Shown here one piece after another: positions 18,063 through 28,055 of a DNA stretch of 64,000 bases. Each line of letters begins with the position of its first letter. Position 1 is the first letter of the stretch. Under the pieces are notes generated by a model. It was not told the DNA's origin. It saw only the letters and a list, made by a program, of their open reading frames with translations, and did no database searches. A program made the translations under genes and the position numbers. Source of the stretch: Prochlorococcus sp. AG-315-D17 (GTDB taxonomy: Bacteria > Cyanobacteriota > Cyanobacteriia > PCC-6307 > Cyanobiaceae); the NCBI GenBank assembly GCA_003283685.1, contig QBWD01000002.1, forward strand, positions 1 through 64,000, written 5' to 3'.

Positions 18063-19421
18063 TCAAGCAGAAAGACTATGAGGATTCTTCTCTATTAGAT
18101 AAGCCAAATCCTTCAAGAACAATGCTCCATCCGCGCCATATATAACTCTATGATCTGCGGTAAGGTTTACTTGCATCTGTTTTTTTATAGAAATAGAACC
18201 ATCTTTAGAAGCAACTACTTTAGGTAGAGAACCTCCCACAGCTAAAATGGCTCCTGTACCAGGTGGAAGAATTGCATCAAATCGATCAACTCCAAACATA
18301 CCTAGGTTTGAGAGAGTAAAAGTGCCAGTACTATATTCATGAGGTTCTAATTGCTTATTTCTTGCACGTTTTACAAGATCTGCCCATTGACGAGATAACT
18401 CAGAAAGAGCTGTCTCATCAGCCTTCTTAAGCACAGGTGTAATTAAACCTCCATCCTCCATAGCTACTGCAATAGCCACATTTATTTCTGAAGGATACGC
18501 AATACCTCCGGAGCTACAGGCAGCATTAACCTGAGGGTGCCTAGCAAGTGTTAGTCCAACAGCCTTTGCAAGTAGCGCCGTCATCGTCACTCCATTTGGT
18601 TTAACTTCTTTATAAAATGAGTCCAACTCATCAGTAAGAATCGAATATCCCACTCTAAAGCAAGGAATATTTAAACTTGCCTCCATATTGCGATTAACTG
18701 CTTGTTGGAGAGTATTGAAAGCAATAGTTTCTCCTCTTGATCCAAAACTTTTTCCAGGGAGAGGTTTTTTCTCTGATTCTGTAGATTTTTCAGTTTTTGG
18801 ACTAGAAGAAGATATTGAAGCTGGAGAATCACTTTCAGCAACCCAGGGAACACTTATTGGTTGTCCGTTAGCACTTTGAACATCTTGAGCCTGTATCCGC
18901 CCATGAGGTCCTGTTCCTCTTACAGTTGATAAATCGACTCCTAGTTGAGAAGCAAGTTTTTTAGCTCTTGGGGACGCGACAATTCGACCATCATTAAAAA
19001 CTTGAGGGGCATTACTTGGTATTTGCGGAACAACAACTTTCTCTTTTGTCAATATTTTTCCATTAGAGCTGTCTGAGAGAGAAACATTTTTTTCTACTGG
19101 TGGAGTTAACTTCTCTACTTCTTCACTAACTGGCTCTGAGGGAGTAGGCGACTTGGCTTTAACAGCAGCAATTTCATCTTCACTCTCAACAATCAAACCA
19201 ATAGTTTCTCCAACAGGTGCAGAGCTTCCTGCAGGCATCACAATTGAGGCAAGGAATCCTTCATGAAATGACTCCACATCCATATCAGCTTTATCTGACT
19301 CAACAACTAAAACAGACTCCCCTCTTCCAACTTTATCTCCAGGCTTCTTAAGCCACTCCACAATCTTACCTTCGGTCATAGTTGAACTTAAAGCAGGCAT
19401 AAAAATGTCATGAGTTGCCAT
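18063..19421 (-). CDS. pdhC: Pyruvate dehydrogenase E2 (dihydrolipoamide acetyltransferase)
   Basis: 452 residues. Domains in order: a lipoyl domain (residues 1-80) with lipoyl-lysine K44 in ESDKADMD; a Ser/Pro/Glu-rich linker; a peripheral-subunit-binding domain at about 145-185 (ASPRAKKLASQLGVD); a second linker; and the catalytic acetyltransferase domain from about 225 with the active-site DHRVIYGADG, His424. It transfers acetyl groups to CoA. Only one lipoyl domain is present, as usual in cyanobacteria. Confidence 0.93.
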   Translation of the reverse strand: MATHDIFMPALSSTMTEGKIVEWLKKPGDKVGRGESVLVVESDKADMDVESFHEGFLASIVMPAGSSAPVGETIGLIVESEDEIAAVKAKSPTPSEPVSEEVEKLTPPVEKNVSLSDSSNGKILTKEKVVVPQIPSNAPQVFNDGRIVASPRAKKLASQLGVDLSTVRGTGPHGRIQAQDVQSANGQPISVPWVAESDSPASISSSSPKTEKSTESEKKPLPGKSFGSRGETIAFNTLQQAVNRNMEASLNIPCFRVGYSILTDELDSFYKEVKPNGVTMTALLAKAVGLTLARHPQVNAACSSGGIAYPSEINVAIAVAMEDGGLITPVLKKADETALSELSRQWADLVKRARNKQLEPHEYSTGTFTLSNLGMFGVDRFDAILPPGTGAILAVGGSLPKVVASKDGSISIKKQMQVNLTADHRVIYGADGALFLKDLAYLIEKNPHSLSA

Positions 19422-19658
19422 ATGTTCGGTCCTTACTGGGTTTGAGTGGGTTTTCCTAACCGCTGTCCTAACTTTTCCCTACTTGGAAAGGCGGTTAAGT
19501 GGGATGAATACATCTTACCCATGTCAGTATCCAAAGGCACTATTTGAAACCTTATAACTCAGATTTGCCCACAAACTAATAAATGAACTAGTTATAAATA
19601 AACAACCTAGTGAAGGGGAATCCCCTCAACTAACGCATCTCCTTGTCTTGAACTTAAT

Positions 19659-20099
19659 TTAAGAAGAAGCCTGTTCTATTTCTTCTACGATGCCATCTCG
19701 AACAAGAATACTTACGCCCATTTTGCTTACTAAATTATCCCCAACTTTTAAATCACAAAAACTATCTATTTGTCCTTGCTCAACAATTTGTTCCATTTCT
19801 AATTCTCTCACCTGAGCTTGCTGTTGCAAAAGATTCCTTTTTTGTTCTTCGAACTCTGATCTCTTTGCAGCAACTTGCTCCTGAACTTGAGAGACTTGTT
19901 GTTGCACTCTAGGGTCAAGAGGGTTTGAACTCTGACTTCTAACTCCATCAACTATTTGTTGCCCTTCTTTTTCCAATTCACCAAGTTGCTTATCTGTTGT
20001 AGAAATTGCATTACTTAATTCGCGTTCAGCCTCCTCTTTCCAGGCAGGTGTTACAACAGCCCTAACTGTTATTGAGCGTTTTATAGAAATTGAATCCAC
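19659..20099 (-). CDS. YlqD family coiled-coil protein
   Basis: 146 residues. N-terminal beta segment ISIKRSITVRAVVTP, a long Gln/Glu-rich coiled coil at about 20-105, then a C-terminal beta domain (VGDNLVSKMGVSILVRDG). This layout fits the YlqD family, which is widespread in cyanobacteria and Firmicutes and has no known function. It is soluble and lies between the acyl-activating enzyme and the E2 gene. Confidence 0.8.
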   Translation of the reverse strand: MDSISIKRSITVRAVVTPAWKEEAERELSNAISTTDKQLGELEKEGQQIVDGVRSQSSNPLDPRVQQQVSQVQEQVAAKRSEFEEQKRNLLQQQAQVRELEMEQIVEQGQIDSFCDLKVGDNLVSKMGVSILVRDGIVEEIEQASS

Positions 20100-20146
20100 T
20101 TTAAACGGAACTTATAACCAATTCCAAGATTCTCAGCAAAAGACGG

Positions 20147-20169
20147 TTTGGTCAATTTAATTGACCAAA
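20147..20169. terminator. Hairpin between the acyl-activating gene and ylqD-like gene
   Basis: Perfect 11-base arms (20147-20157 and 20159-20169) around a central T. It begins 9 bases beyond the stop of the minus-strand gene ending at 20178. No long T-run follows, so it may be a weak terminator or a protein-binding palindrome. Confidence 0.4.
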
Positions 20170-20177
20170 TAAACAAA

Positions 20178-22145
20178 TTAAGAATGATAAATTTCATTTA
20201 TAACTTTCAAGTCTCTTTGCAAAATTTGTGGGCGTCTTTGCTTAAGGGTTTGAGTAAGCATCCCATTTTCAATAGTAAATGGCTTAACCAAAGCGATTGC
20301 AAATAATCTCTCTTCTGGTCTAGAGCCAGAGCGATCTAATAAAACTTTGTTCATTTCTCTTCTCAACAACTTTCTTAATTCAATATCACCTGGACAAAGT
20401 TCCAAGTTTAATTTCAAAGACAATCCCTGTTTTATTGCCCATGCATGAAGTAAATCAGTTCGAGGAACAAGTAAAGCACTTAGATGCTTTTGGTCCTGAC
20501 CTAACAAAAAAGCCTGTTCTATCAAGGGGCATGAAATTAAAGCTTCCTCAAGAGGTCCGGGCTCAATATTTTCTCCGCTAGTTAAGACAATCGTATCCTT
20601 TTCTCTCCCTGTCAAGACTAACGATCCATCACTAAGTAACATCCCCAAATCTCCTGTATTAAACCAACCATTAATATCTAAAACCTTTTCAGACTCTGAC
20701 TTTTTACCTAAATAACCAGACATCACTTGAGGGCCTCGAGCCATTACCAAACCTTTCTCATTCAAATTTTTGATAGAAAGTGTTTCTGAATCGACAACCT
20801 TTATTTCTGTTTGGGGTAGAGGTTGACCTGCACTTCCACGTATATTTCTCCAAGGTCTTCTGCAAGTAAGAACTGGACTAGTTTCTGTCAAGCCATAACC
20901 TACTAATAATTCCACTCCAATTGATTCAAAGAAAGAATCAATATGAGGTGCAATTGCACCACCCCCACTTATCGGAAATCTCAATCTCCCTCCACAAATC
21001 TTTGTAAGAATTTTTTGCCATAGACAAATTGATGAAATCCAGTGAAGTGGAGAACACACAACAACCACAATTAAAGATAAAAACCGCTCCAAGATTGAGA
21101 CCCTATTAATTGTCAAGGAATTTAATTTTCGAAGTGCTAATTTATATTGCTTACTATTTAAAAGTGCCATCTTTATTACAAGCTTGCGAAAAGCAGGCAT
21201 TTTTTCAACTGCATCATCGAAACTTAGCTTTATTGATTCCCATAACCTTGGGACTGTAGCCATTACTATTGGCTTAACCCTTGGCAAATCATCCTTTAGA
21301 TATCTTATTGTTGTATAAGTTTGAGTACACGCACACGAGAAAAAGTAATATTCAGCACTACGTTCATATGAATGCCAAATTGGCAAAACACTTAATACTG
21401 GTGATCCCGGGGATGGATTCGCAACACAAGATAAAGATCTAATTTGATGCATTAAATTAGAATGAGTTAACGGCACACCTTTAGGCCTACCCGTAGTCCC
21501 TGAAGTATATAAAATAGTAGCTATTTCTGTTTGCTTGTTATCAATTTCATTTTTAGACTTAATTCCCTGTTTATTAACTAACCCTTTCTCCATAAAAGTG
21601 TTCCATTCAAGAACACCTTCGCCAGATTCTCCCTCTAGTTGAATTACAAATTTCAAACCATTTTTTTGACGTTCCTCAAGAGAAAGTCTTCTCCAAACCT
21701 CTGAATTTTGAACAATCAAACCAACTGCATGAGAGTCCTCAAGAATATACTTAAGTTCATCAACTGGAGCAGTAGCCCCTCTAACTGCATCTGCGGCACC
21801 TGCTCTCATGATTCCCTGATCAGCAATTAACCATCTAGGACTGTTTTCAGAAAAAAGAGCAACCACATCTCCAGGCTCTACTCCCATTTCAACAAATCCC
21901 TCTGCCGCTTTGGAAATATTTTCTGTCAATTCCTTATATGTAAAGCTTTCTGGATGAAATGTATGAGGAGAGTCAACAGCTTTTATATGACCAAAATGAA
22001 CTCCTAGCCATTCCCATATTTGATCAACTCGAGTAAGTTTTTGAATTTGAGAGTTTCTATGTAAAGCTTTTTTTTCTTTTATATCTGGAACCCAAAAAGC
22101 AAGTGCTTGAGAAGAACCCTTAAAAGACTTTTTTAAATTAATCAT
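20178..22145 (-). CDS. AMP-dependent long-chain acyl-CoA/acyl-ACP synthetase
   Basis: 655 residues of the ANL adenylating superfamily. The P-loop-like ATP motif YTSGTTGRPKGVPLTH lies at about 213-228, then GYGLTETSPV and NTGDLG...GREKDTIV near 510-540. Cyanobacterial members act as acyl-ACP synthetases that recycle free fatty acids from membranes. A hydrophobic insert around residues 350-385 may associate it with the membrane. It is 62 bases downstream of lipB on the same strand. Confidence 0.88.
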   Translation of the reverse strand: MINLKKSFKGSSQALAFWVPDIKEKKALHRNSQIQKLTRVDQIWEWLGVHFGHIKAVDSPHTFHPESFTYKELTENISKAAEGFVEMGVEPGDVVALFSENSPRWLIADQGIMRAGAADAVRGATAPVDELKYILEDSHAVGLIVQNSEVWRRLSLEERQKNGLKFVIQLEGESGEGVLEWNTFMEKGLVNKQGIKSKNEIDNKQTEIATILYTSGTTGRPKGVPLTHSNLMHQIRSLSCVANPSPGSPVLSVLPIWHSYERSAEYYFFSCACTQTYTTIRYLKDDLPRVKPIVMATVPRLWESIKLSFDDAVEKMPAFRKLVIKMALLNSKQYKLALRKLNSLTINRVSILERFLSLIVVVVCSPLHWISSICLWQKILTKICGGRLRFPISGGGAIAPHIDSFFESIGVELLVGYGLTETSPVLTCRRPWRNIRGSAGQPLPQTEIKVVDSETLSIKNLNEKGLVMARGPQVMSGYLGKKSESEKVLDINGWFNTGDLGMLLSDGSLVLTGREKDTIVLTSGENIEPGPLEEALISCPLIEQAFLLGQDQKHLSALLVPRTDLLHAWAIKQGLSLKLNLELCPGDIELRKLLRREMNKVLLDRSGSRPEERLFAIALVKPFTIENGMLTQTLKQRRPQILQRDLKVINEIYHS

Positions 22146-22207
22146 CTTGATAATTATCTAAAATTAATTTTTTTAATTTCCATTTAACTAAAAGAGAAAT
22201 TAAGTTT

Positions 22208-22927
22208 TTAGTTTTCCCAGTTTAATTTAAATCTTCTTTTAACCGATTCTCTTACAAGCGGCTGAACGTCACAGACTTTGATATCAGGTATGAAATCATT
22301 CAATCTTCCTATTTTTTGTTTATCTAAACCGCAAGGGATGATCCTCTGAAAGCCAATTAAATCGCAATCAACATTAAGCGAGAATCCATGTTGAGTAACC
22401 CATCTCTTACACCCAATACCTATGGAACCAACTTTGAAGCCTTTACACCAAACTCCTGTCAATCCATTTACTCTTTGGCCCTCAAGCCCTAATAAACCAA
22501 GCACATCAATCAATACTTGCTCCAATTCTCTTAAATACCAAAACAAATCTTTTTTGAACAAATTCAAATCCAGAACAAAATATCCAACTATTTGACCAGG
22601 AACATGATGAGTAACCTCTCCACCTCTATCAATTCTATAGAGAGGTGCTGGACTATTTTCCTCATCAAACAACAAGTTTTTCTTATCACTCCCTCTCCCC
22701 AGGGTATAACAAGATTCATGCTGAAGTAACCAAACTGCTTGAGGCGAGAATGGTTTATCCATCAGGGTTTTCTGAAAATCTTTCTGCCAATTTAATGCCA
22801 AATCAAATGGAACAATTCTTTCTGGCTCAAAAAGAAAAGCAGAAGAAGTTTGTACAAGTTGAGGGGTTAGATCTAGGTTGTAATCAGGCCCTGGCTCTCG
22901 AGAAAAAGAATGAAGCTTCTTATTCAT
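22208..22927 (-). CDS. lipB: Octanoyltransferase LipB
   Basis: 239 residues. LipB moves octanoyl groups from acyl carrier protein to lipoyl domains such as that of the E2 protein encoded nearby. Signature RGGEVTHHVPGQ, the acyl-pocket region GSIGIGCKRWVTQHGF and the catalytic Cys region IIPCGL are all present. The N-terminal 40 residues before VPFDLALNWQ are longer than usual. Its start overlaps the start of hpf on the opposite strand by 18 bases, so a shorter version starting downstream at a non-ATG codon is possible. Confidence 0.9.
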   Translation of the reverse strand: MNKKLHSFSREPGPDYNLDLTPQLVQTSSAFLFEPERIVPFDLALNWQKDFQKTLMDKPFSPQAVWLLQHESCYTLGRGSDKKNLLFDEENSPAPLYRIDRGGEVTHHVPGQIVGYFVLDLNLFKKDLFWYLRELEQVLIDVLGLLGLEGQRVNGLTGVWCKGFKVGSIGIGCKRWVTQHGFSLNVDCDLIGFQRIIPCGLDKQKIGRLNDFIPDIKVCDVQPLVRESVKRRFKLNWEN

Positions 22928-23488
22928 GGACGAAACCTTGAATTAACCCCATCTCTACGTGAATACACACAAACAAAGATTGATAAAGCAACCCATAATT
23001 TCCATGAAATGGTAAAGGAGGCAGATGTCCACCTCTCAGTTGCTCGTAATCCAAGAGTGCCTCAACAGATAGCAGAGGTGACAGTTTTCGCAAATGGAAC
23101 AGTGATAAGGGCCCAAGAAAGAAGTGAAAATCTTTATGCAAGCATCGACTTAGTAGCAAATAAACTCGCTCGACAGCTACGTAAGTATAAAGAGCGTCAC
23201 AACAATCATCACAAGAACAAGTCCGCACACCAAGCCCAAGATCAAGAAACTATAGAATCAACATCTATAGATACATCACTTGTCAAAGGCAAAGAACCAC
23301 ATCTACCAGATCCAGGAGTAAGACGTAAATATTTTGAGATGACTCCAATGAGTATAGAGAAAGCTAGGGAACAATTAGATTTAATTGATCATGACTTCTA
23401 TCTCTTTCGAGATGAAAACGGTTTAGCTTTAAGGGTTATCTACAAGCGGAATCATGGAGGTTATGGAGTAATTCAAGAGAAAAATTAA
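22910..23488 (+). CDS. hpf: Long ribosome hibernation promoting factor (LrtA/HPF)
   Basis: 192 residues: an N-terminal S30AE domain (about 1-100) that binds the 30S decoding site, a charged linker with a His/Lys-rich part, and a C-terminal dimerisation domain (about 130-192, VRRKYFEMTPMSIEKAREQLDLI in pieces) that pairs ribosomes into inactive 100S particles. In cyanobacteria this is the light-repressed LrtA. Its first codons overlap the lipB start on the other strand. It is followed 11 bases later by deoC. Confidence 0.93.
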   Translation: MKLLIHGRNLELTPSLREYTQTKIDKATHNFHEMVKEADVHLSVARNPRVPQQIAEVTVFANGTVIRAQERSENLYASIDLVANKLARQLRKYKERHNNHHKNKSAHQAQDQETIESTSIDTSLVKGKEPHLPDPGVRRKYFEMTPMSIEKAREQLDLIDHDFYLFRDENGLALRVIYKRNHGGYGVIQEKN

Positions 23489-23499
23489 GTATTAAGCAA

Positions 23500-24186
23500 A
23501 TGGGAAGGCAACGTTCAAAAGAGGATTTTGAAGATATTTCCAAATTGATACATCAAGCAGCTTTAAATCCCCACATGGATTCGGAAATGCTTCATAAAAT
23601 TTGTGATGCTTCCAAACAAAATGGGTTTGCTGGTTTATGTACTAGCCTTACTCATCTCCCAATTGCTCGTAAAAGATTAGGTAGCAAGAACAACACAAAA
23701 TTAATTTCCATAATTGCATTCCCATTCGGCTTTATCCCAACTCTCAACAAACTAAAAGAAGCCGAATATGCCATTGAAGAGGGAGCAGAGGAATTAGACT
23801 TAGTTCCAAATTTTCATGCTTTAAATGAAAAAAACAATCAGTTTTTTGCCGAGGAAGTAAATCTAATTTGTGAACTTGGTATACCAGTTAGAGTAATAGT
23901 TGATACAAATAGTCTCTTAGCATCAAAAAATCTTTCAATAGCAATAAATGCCTCTATTGAAGCAGGAGTTAATGGAATCCAAAGTGGTAATGGATTTGGT
24001 CCACCTACAACAAGTGTTCAAATAAAAAAACTTTCTGAAATAGTTAAAAACCGATGTTCAATTAAAGCAGTAGGAGGCATTAAAACATTCAATCAAGCAA
24101 GAGAAATTATCCAAGCAGGTGCTACTTATATAGGAACGAGCTTTGGATATGAACTTATCCAAGGACAAAAAGATAAGACTCAATGA
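23500..24186 (+). CDS. deoC: Deoxyribose-phosphate aldolase
   Basis: 228 residues, cytoplasmic TIM-barrel class I aldolase that splits 2-deoxyribose-5-phosphate. The Schiff-base lysine is K189 in SIKAVGGIKT; the IAFPFGF and GADELD-like (GAEELDLVPNF) segments are typical. It lies 11 bases after hpf and overlaps recO by ATGA, so the three genes probably form an operon. Confidence 0.92.
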   Translation: MGRQRSKEDFEDISKLIHQAALNPHMDSEMLHKICDASKQNGFAGLCTSLTHLPIARKRLGSKNNTKLISIIAFPFGFIPTLNKLKEAEYAIEEGAEELDLVPNFHALNEKNNQFFAEEVNLICELGIPVRVIVDTNSLLASKNLSIAINASIEAGVNGIQSGNGFGPPTTSVQIKKLSEIVKNRCSIKAVGGIKTFNQAREIIQAGATYIGTSFGYELIQGQKDKTQ

Positions 24187-24989
24187 ATTCCAACCAAAGA
24201 ATTAAAGGTCTATCACTAAAAGTTGGTCCACTTGGAGAAAATGACAGGCTTCTAACTATCCTTAGCGAAGAGAATGGGATATCTAGACTTGCGATACCAG
24301 GGGCAAGAAAACCAAAAAGCAGACTAGGTGCAACATCTCCATTTACTTTTCTAGATTTACATATAATTGGCAAAAAAAATCTCAAAAGAGTAACACAAAT
24401 AAAAATCCTAAAGAGTTATGGAAATCTTGGCAAACATATAGAAACACTTTCAGCTGCGCAGGCAATTTCTGAATTAATAATGATTCTTGTTGGTAATGAT
24501 GATCCACAAAAAGAACTACTTAAGATCGTTTTGATTCATTTAAATAGATTAGATAATCTCCATAAAAATGAATTTAACTCCTTACATTCTTTGGCTATAA
24601 GTGTTCAATCGTGCATACACTTATTAGCATTAGGTGGGTATTGTTTACCACTTCAAAATTGCTGTCGTTCAGGTTCAAAGTTAATTCCACCAATTGGTGA
24701 ATGGTCGTGGCGATGTAGTCTTATTCCCGAAGAAGGTTTTGCTATTGGTTCAATACCTAATTCAGATATTGAATTGAATCCATCAGAACTAGCGTTACTG
24801 CAAAGACTCCTAAAAGAAAATATACCTTTTCATAGCGATGGAAGCATATTAGGTCCTAAACATGTTTGGCTGAAATTATTAAAAGTTGTTGAATTATGGA
24901 TAGTAACACATCTACAAAAAAGAATAAGTTCTTTAGAAATGATGAGAGAGGTATATGCAATCAATGATCTAATAAAAATAGATATGTAG
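24183..24989 (+). CDS. recO: DNA repair protein RecO
   Basis: 268 residues. RecO loads RecA onto SSB-coated single-stranded DNA with RecR. The N-terminal OB fold contains IKGLSLKVGPLGENDRLLTIL in order (GLSLKVGP, ENDRLL), typical of RecO; the C-terminal helical domain follows. Zinc-type Cys residues are reduced to GGYCLPLQNCC. Its start overlaps the deoC stop (ATGA), implying translational coupling. Confidence 0.88.
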   Translation: MNSNQRIKGLSLKVGPLGENDRLLTILSEENGISRLAIPGARKPKSRLGATSPFTFLDLHIIGKKNLKRVTQIKILKSYGNLGKHIETLSAAQAISELIMILVGNDDPQKELLKIVLIHLNRLDNLHKNEFNSLHSLAISVQSCIHLLALGGYCLPLQNCCRSGSKLIPPIGEWSWRCSLIPEEGFAIGSIPNSDIELNPSELALLQRLLKENIPFHSDGSILGPKHVWLKLLKVVELWIVTHLQKRISSLEMMREVYAINDLIKIDM

Positions 24990-25328
24990 AGAAAACATAG
25001 TATTTAGAAGCAATATTTCACAAGGACTTCCAATAGTAAAATCTATTCAATCCTTTTCATCTCAATCTGAAGTTAACTACTACAAAAGATATTTAAAAAT
25101 ATTTTACTCTTATTAGTTATTCTTTTATAGTTCTAATTAAAGAAATAGAATTAACAAAATTTCTTTCTATAAATCACATAAAAGAAAAAGGTCTTTTAAT
25201 TTCTGAAATATTATTTTCATATTGCTTTAACCAGTTGTTCTTAGTTCAAAAAAATTTAACTAATAACAATAGTTCTCGAAGAAGTATTGAGTACCTGCTA
25301 TTTTGAATCACAGATTTTTCTTCAAAAT

Positions 25329-26576
25329 TTGGCCCATATAGCCTGGCTGGGCAAAAAAACACCTTTTTGTGGCAATGTCTGTTATGGGCTAAGCACGACT
25401 GAAGAGCTTAGAAAAAGAGGGCATAAAACAAGTTTCATTCACTTTGATAATCCTCGAAGACACGGAGAGAACAAAACCTCTTTACTAGCAAATGATCCCG
25501 ACGTAAGTCTTCCTTATTTAATTAAATCTCAGGTTTATACAATCCCATCTCCAAGAGCACAAAGAGAACTGAGAGAGTCTCTTTTTAGACTTAAACCTGA
25601 TTTAGTCCATGCAAGTCTTACTCTTTCCCCTCTTGATTTCCGATTACCTGAGCTTTGCCAGCAACTCAATGTACCTTTGATTGCAACTTTTCATCCAGCA
25701 TTTGATTCAAAACTTAGAAACCTCACAGCAAATACTCAGCAACTCACCTACCAACTTTATGCACCATCTTTAGCCAAATTTGACAAAGTAATAGTTTTCT
25801 CAGATATGCAAGCAGAAGTACTGGAAAAACTTGGAGTAAAAGAAAGTCGACTTGCTGTCATACCTAATGGAATTGCTATTGAGAAATGGAAGCCTGATAC
25901 CTTTGATTCATTAAGCAATCTTCAACTTGAGATTAGAGAGAAGCTTGGATCCGAAAGGATATTTATTTATATGGGCAGAATTGCCTCTGAAAAAAATGTT
26001 GAAGCACTTCTTCGTGCATGGAAGTTAGTTCAGCCAAAAGGTTGTCGACTAGTAATAGTTGGAGATGGTCCCTTAAGACCAACTCTTGAAAATAATTCAA
26101 TTTTCAATAAAGAAGTAAATGTAACTTGGTGGGGCTATGAATCTGACCTTAATAAAAGAGTTGCTTTGCTTCAAATGGCAGAAGTTTTCTTACTTCCCAG
26201 TCTAGTTGAAGGATTATCTATCGCTTTGCTTGAAGCAATGGCTACTGCTACAGCATGTGTAGCGACAGATGCTGGAGCAGATGGAGAAGTAATTGAAGGT
26301 GGTGCAGGTATTGTTTTAAGTACAGATGCTGTTACTTCACAATTAAGAACTCTTTTACCTGTTTTAAGAGATCAACCAGTACTTACAAATGAATTAGGTA
26401 AACGTGCTCGTTTAAGAGTAGAAGAACGGTATACACTTCAACAAAATATTGACTCACTTGAAAATTTATATAATAACGTTCTTAATTCATTCAACTCGAC
26501 ATCTTTTCAGCCAATTGGCGACTCTTCTCAGCTGCTAAAACAACTGCTTCAATCAAAGCAGATCTCAAGCCCGTAA
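25329..26576 (+). CDS. Glycosyltransferase family 4 (GT-B fold)
   Basis: About 416 residues. The N-terminal Rossmann half begins LAHIAWLGKKTPFCGNV; the C-terminal half has IFIYMGRIASEKN, VIVGDGPLR and the donor-binding motif LPSLVEGLSIALLEAMA, the E-x7-E of GT4 enzymes. The donor and acceptor are unknown. No ATG is available; I chose TTG 25329 because it places the start just before the conserved N-terminal strand. TTG 25287 is an alternative giving 429 residues. The 3' end overlaps proC on the opposite strand by 86 bases. Confidence 0.85.
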   Translation: MAHIAWLGKKTPFCGNVCYGLSTTEELRKRGHKTSFIHFDNPRRHGENKTSLLANDPDVSLPYLIKSQVYTIPSPRAQRELRESLFRLKPDLVHASLTLSPLDFRLPELCQQLNVPLIATFHPAFDSKLRNLTANTQQLTYQLYAPSLAKFDKVIVFSDMQAEVLEKLGVKESRLAVIPNGIAIEKWKPDTFDSLSNLQLEIREKLGSERIFIYMGRIASEKNVEALLRAWKLVQPKGCRLVIVGDGPLRPTLENNSIFNKEVNVTWWGYESDLNKRVALLQMAEVFLLPSLVEGLSIALLEAMATATACVATDAGADGEVIEGGAGIVLSTDAVTSQLRTLLPVLRDQPVLTNELGKRARLRVEERYTLQQNIDSLENLYNNVLNSFNSTSFQPIGDSSQLLKQLLQSKQISSP

Positions 26577-27333
26577 GTTCAAGGTGTCGAAGAGCACTAA
26601 TTGTCGTACCAGCTGGGGATGCGACCATATCTTTAAGTTCCGCAGGATGTAAACCTTTCTCTCTTAAGAGAGATGCCGTCCCTGAGAAAGTTTTATGAAC
26701 TAATTGATTTGATAAATGACGTGGTAATCCAGCAGCAACAGCTCCATCAGCCATAGCTTCTACCATCAAAGCTATATAGGCAGGGCCAGATGATGTTAAA
26801 GCCAAAAAAGAATCAAGTTGATGTTCCGGTAATTCAAAAATTTCACTTATTGGCTCGAAAATCCTTTTTACATTGAGTTTCTGCTGCGAAGTTATATTAT
26901 CTCCGAAAGCCAAGCCAGTAAGACCTTCTCCCACTAGTGAAGGAGTATTTGGAACAGCTCTTACACAAATATGATTAGGGAAAGATTCCTGGAGAGTTTT
27001 CAAAGTTATCCCAGCTAAAATTGATACCATTAAAGGTTTTGAGGCTTGATTAATAAATTTAAGGCTTGGAGCCGATTCTTTAATTATTTTGAGTTGCTGC
27101 GGCTTTACAGCCAAAATCTGGAGAGAAGCTCCCCAAACCATTTCCACTAGATCATCATTACTAGAAACAACTCTTACACATTCAGGAAGCTCCTTTAATG
27201 CTTCTGGAATACTTGAAGCTTTACCAACAACACCAAAAACTTGATCAGGGGTATATTCACCTCTTTCTAAAAGAGGTGAAATAATAGCCCTCGCCATACG
27301 TCCAAACCCAATGATACCAATAGATGTTTCCAA
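26491..27333 (-). CDS. proC: Pyrroline-5-carboxylate reductase
   Basis: 280 residues. Last step of proline synthesis, NAD(P)H-dependent. N-terminal GIIGFGRMARAI is the dinucleotide-binding motif; the VRAVPNTPSLVGEG and LTSSGPAYIALMVEAMADGAV signatures (in parts) are complete. It follows sepF by 13 bases on the same strand. Its last 29 codons overlap the antisense 3' end of the glycosyltransferase. Confidence 0.95.
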   Translation of the reverse strand: METSIGIIGFGRMARAIISPLLERGEYTPDQVFGVVGKASSIPEALKELPECVRVVSSNDDLVEMVWGASLQILAVKPQQLKIIKESAPSLKFINQASKPLMVSILAGITLKTLQESFPNHICVRAVPNTPSLVGEGLTGLAFGDNITSQQKLNVKRIFEPISEIFELPEHQLDSFLALTSSGPAYIALMVEAMADGAVAAGLPRHLSNQLVHKTFSGTASLLREKGLHPAELKDMVASPAGTTISALRHLELTGLRSALIEAVVLAAEKSRQLAEKMSS

Positions 27334-27346
27334 CCTTTGTAAAGTT

Positions 27347-27922
27347 TTAAAGGGCTGTCACCATTGTCTCTCCCCAGGCAGGTTCTGGTGCAGGATTTGA
27401 CTCCTTAGAAATTAAATCCGATGCTTTATTAACCATGTTTGAAGGGGAAGCCTCTTCTTGGAAAGAGTTAGTGACCGTTACACAAGAAGGAGCAAAAAGG
27501 AAAATACTTTCTCCTACTCTTTCTTGATGTCCATCAATAGCAAAAGTACCGCCCGCAACAAAATCAACAGCTCTTTGAGCTTGATCTGGATCCATCATTG
27601 TGAGGTTTAAAATAACTGTCTTCCTCTCACGCAAAGCTTGAATTACTCTTGGCATTTCATCAAAGCTACGAGGCTCCATCAAGCTTACCTCGGAAGCAGT
27701 AGTCGAAATTCCTGGCATGCCTATAACGTTTGAGGAAGGTAAACCATTGCCACCTTCAAATGGATTGGACTGAGATAAAGTTGCTATCTCACCACTGTTT
27801 TCTTTACGAGCTCTATTGAAATTATCAAATTCGTCGCCTGTTTCGTAATCGAGCTCATCAAAATCACTATCTAAAAAATCGTCGCCAGCAACGACAGCAC
27901 GAAGACGGGAAATAAGCGACAC
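27347..27922 (-). CDS. sepF: Cell division protein SepF
   Basis: 191 residues. A short N-terminal amphipathic start ([11 protein letters not shown]) for membrane anchoring, a low-complexity acidic linker, and the SepF/DUF552 domain at about 80-170 ([20 protein letters not shown] in parts). SepF bundles FtsZ filaments and links them to the membrane. Cyanobacteria carry it in a cluster with the YggS-type protein and proC, as here. Confidence 0.93.
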   Translation of the reverse strand: MSLISRLRAVVAGDDFLDSDFDELDYETGDEFDNFNRARKENSGEIATLSQSNPFEGGNGLPSSNVIGMPGISTTASEVSLMEPRSFDEMPRVIQALRERKTVILNLTMMDPDQAQRAVDFVAGGTFAIDGHQERVGESIFLFAPSCVTVTNSFQEEASPSNMVNKASDLISKESNPAPEPAWGETMVTAL

Positions 27923-28055
27923 CAGTTAATCCTCTCGGGATGATTTTATAAGGTTGGATAATCCAACAAAGGAAACACCTTCAAATACTTGAAAATGGAC
28001 CATATACTTAAATAACGCTACTTATGTTCACCTGCAAGCTTTTTTATTGCTTTTT

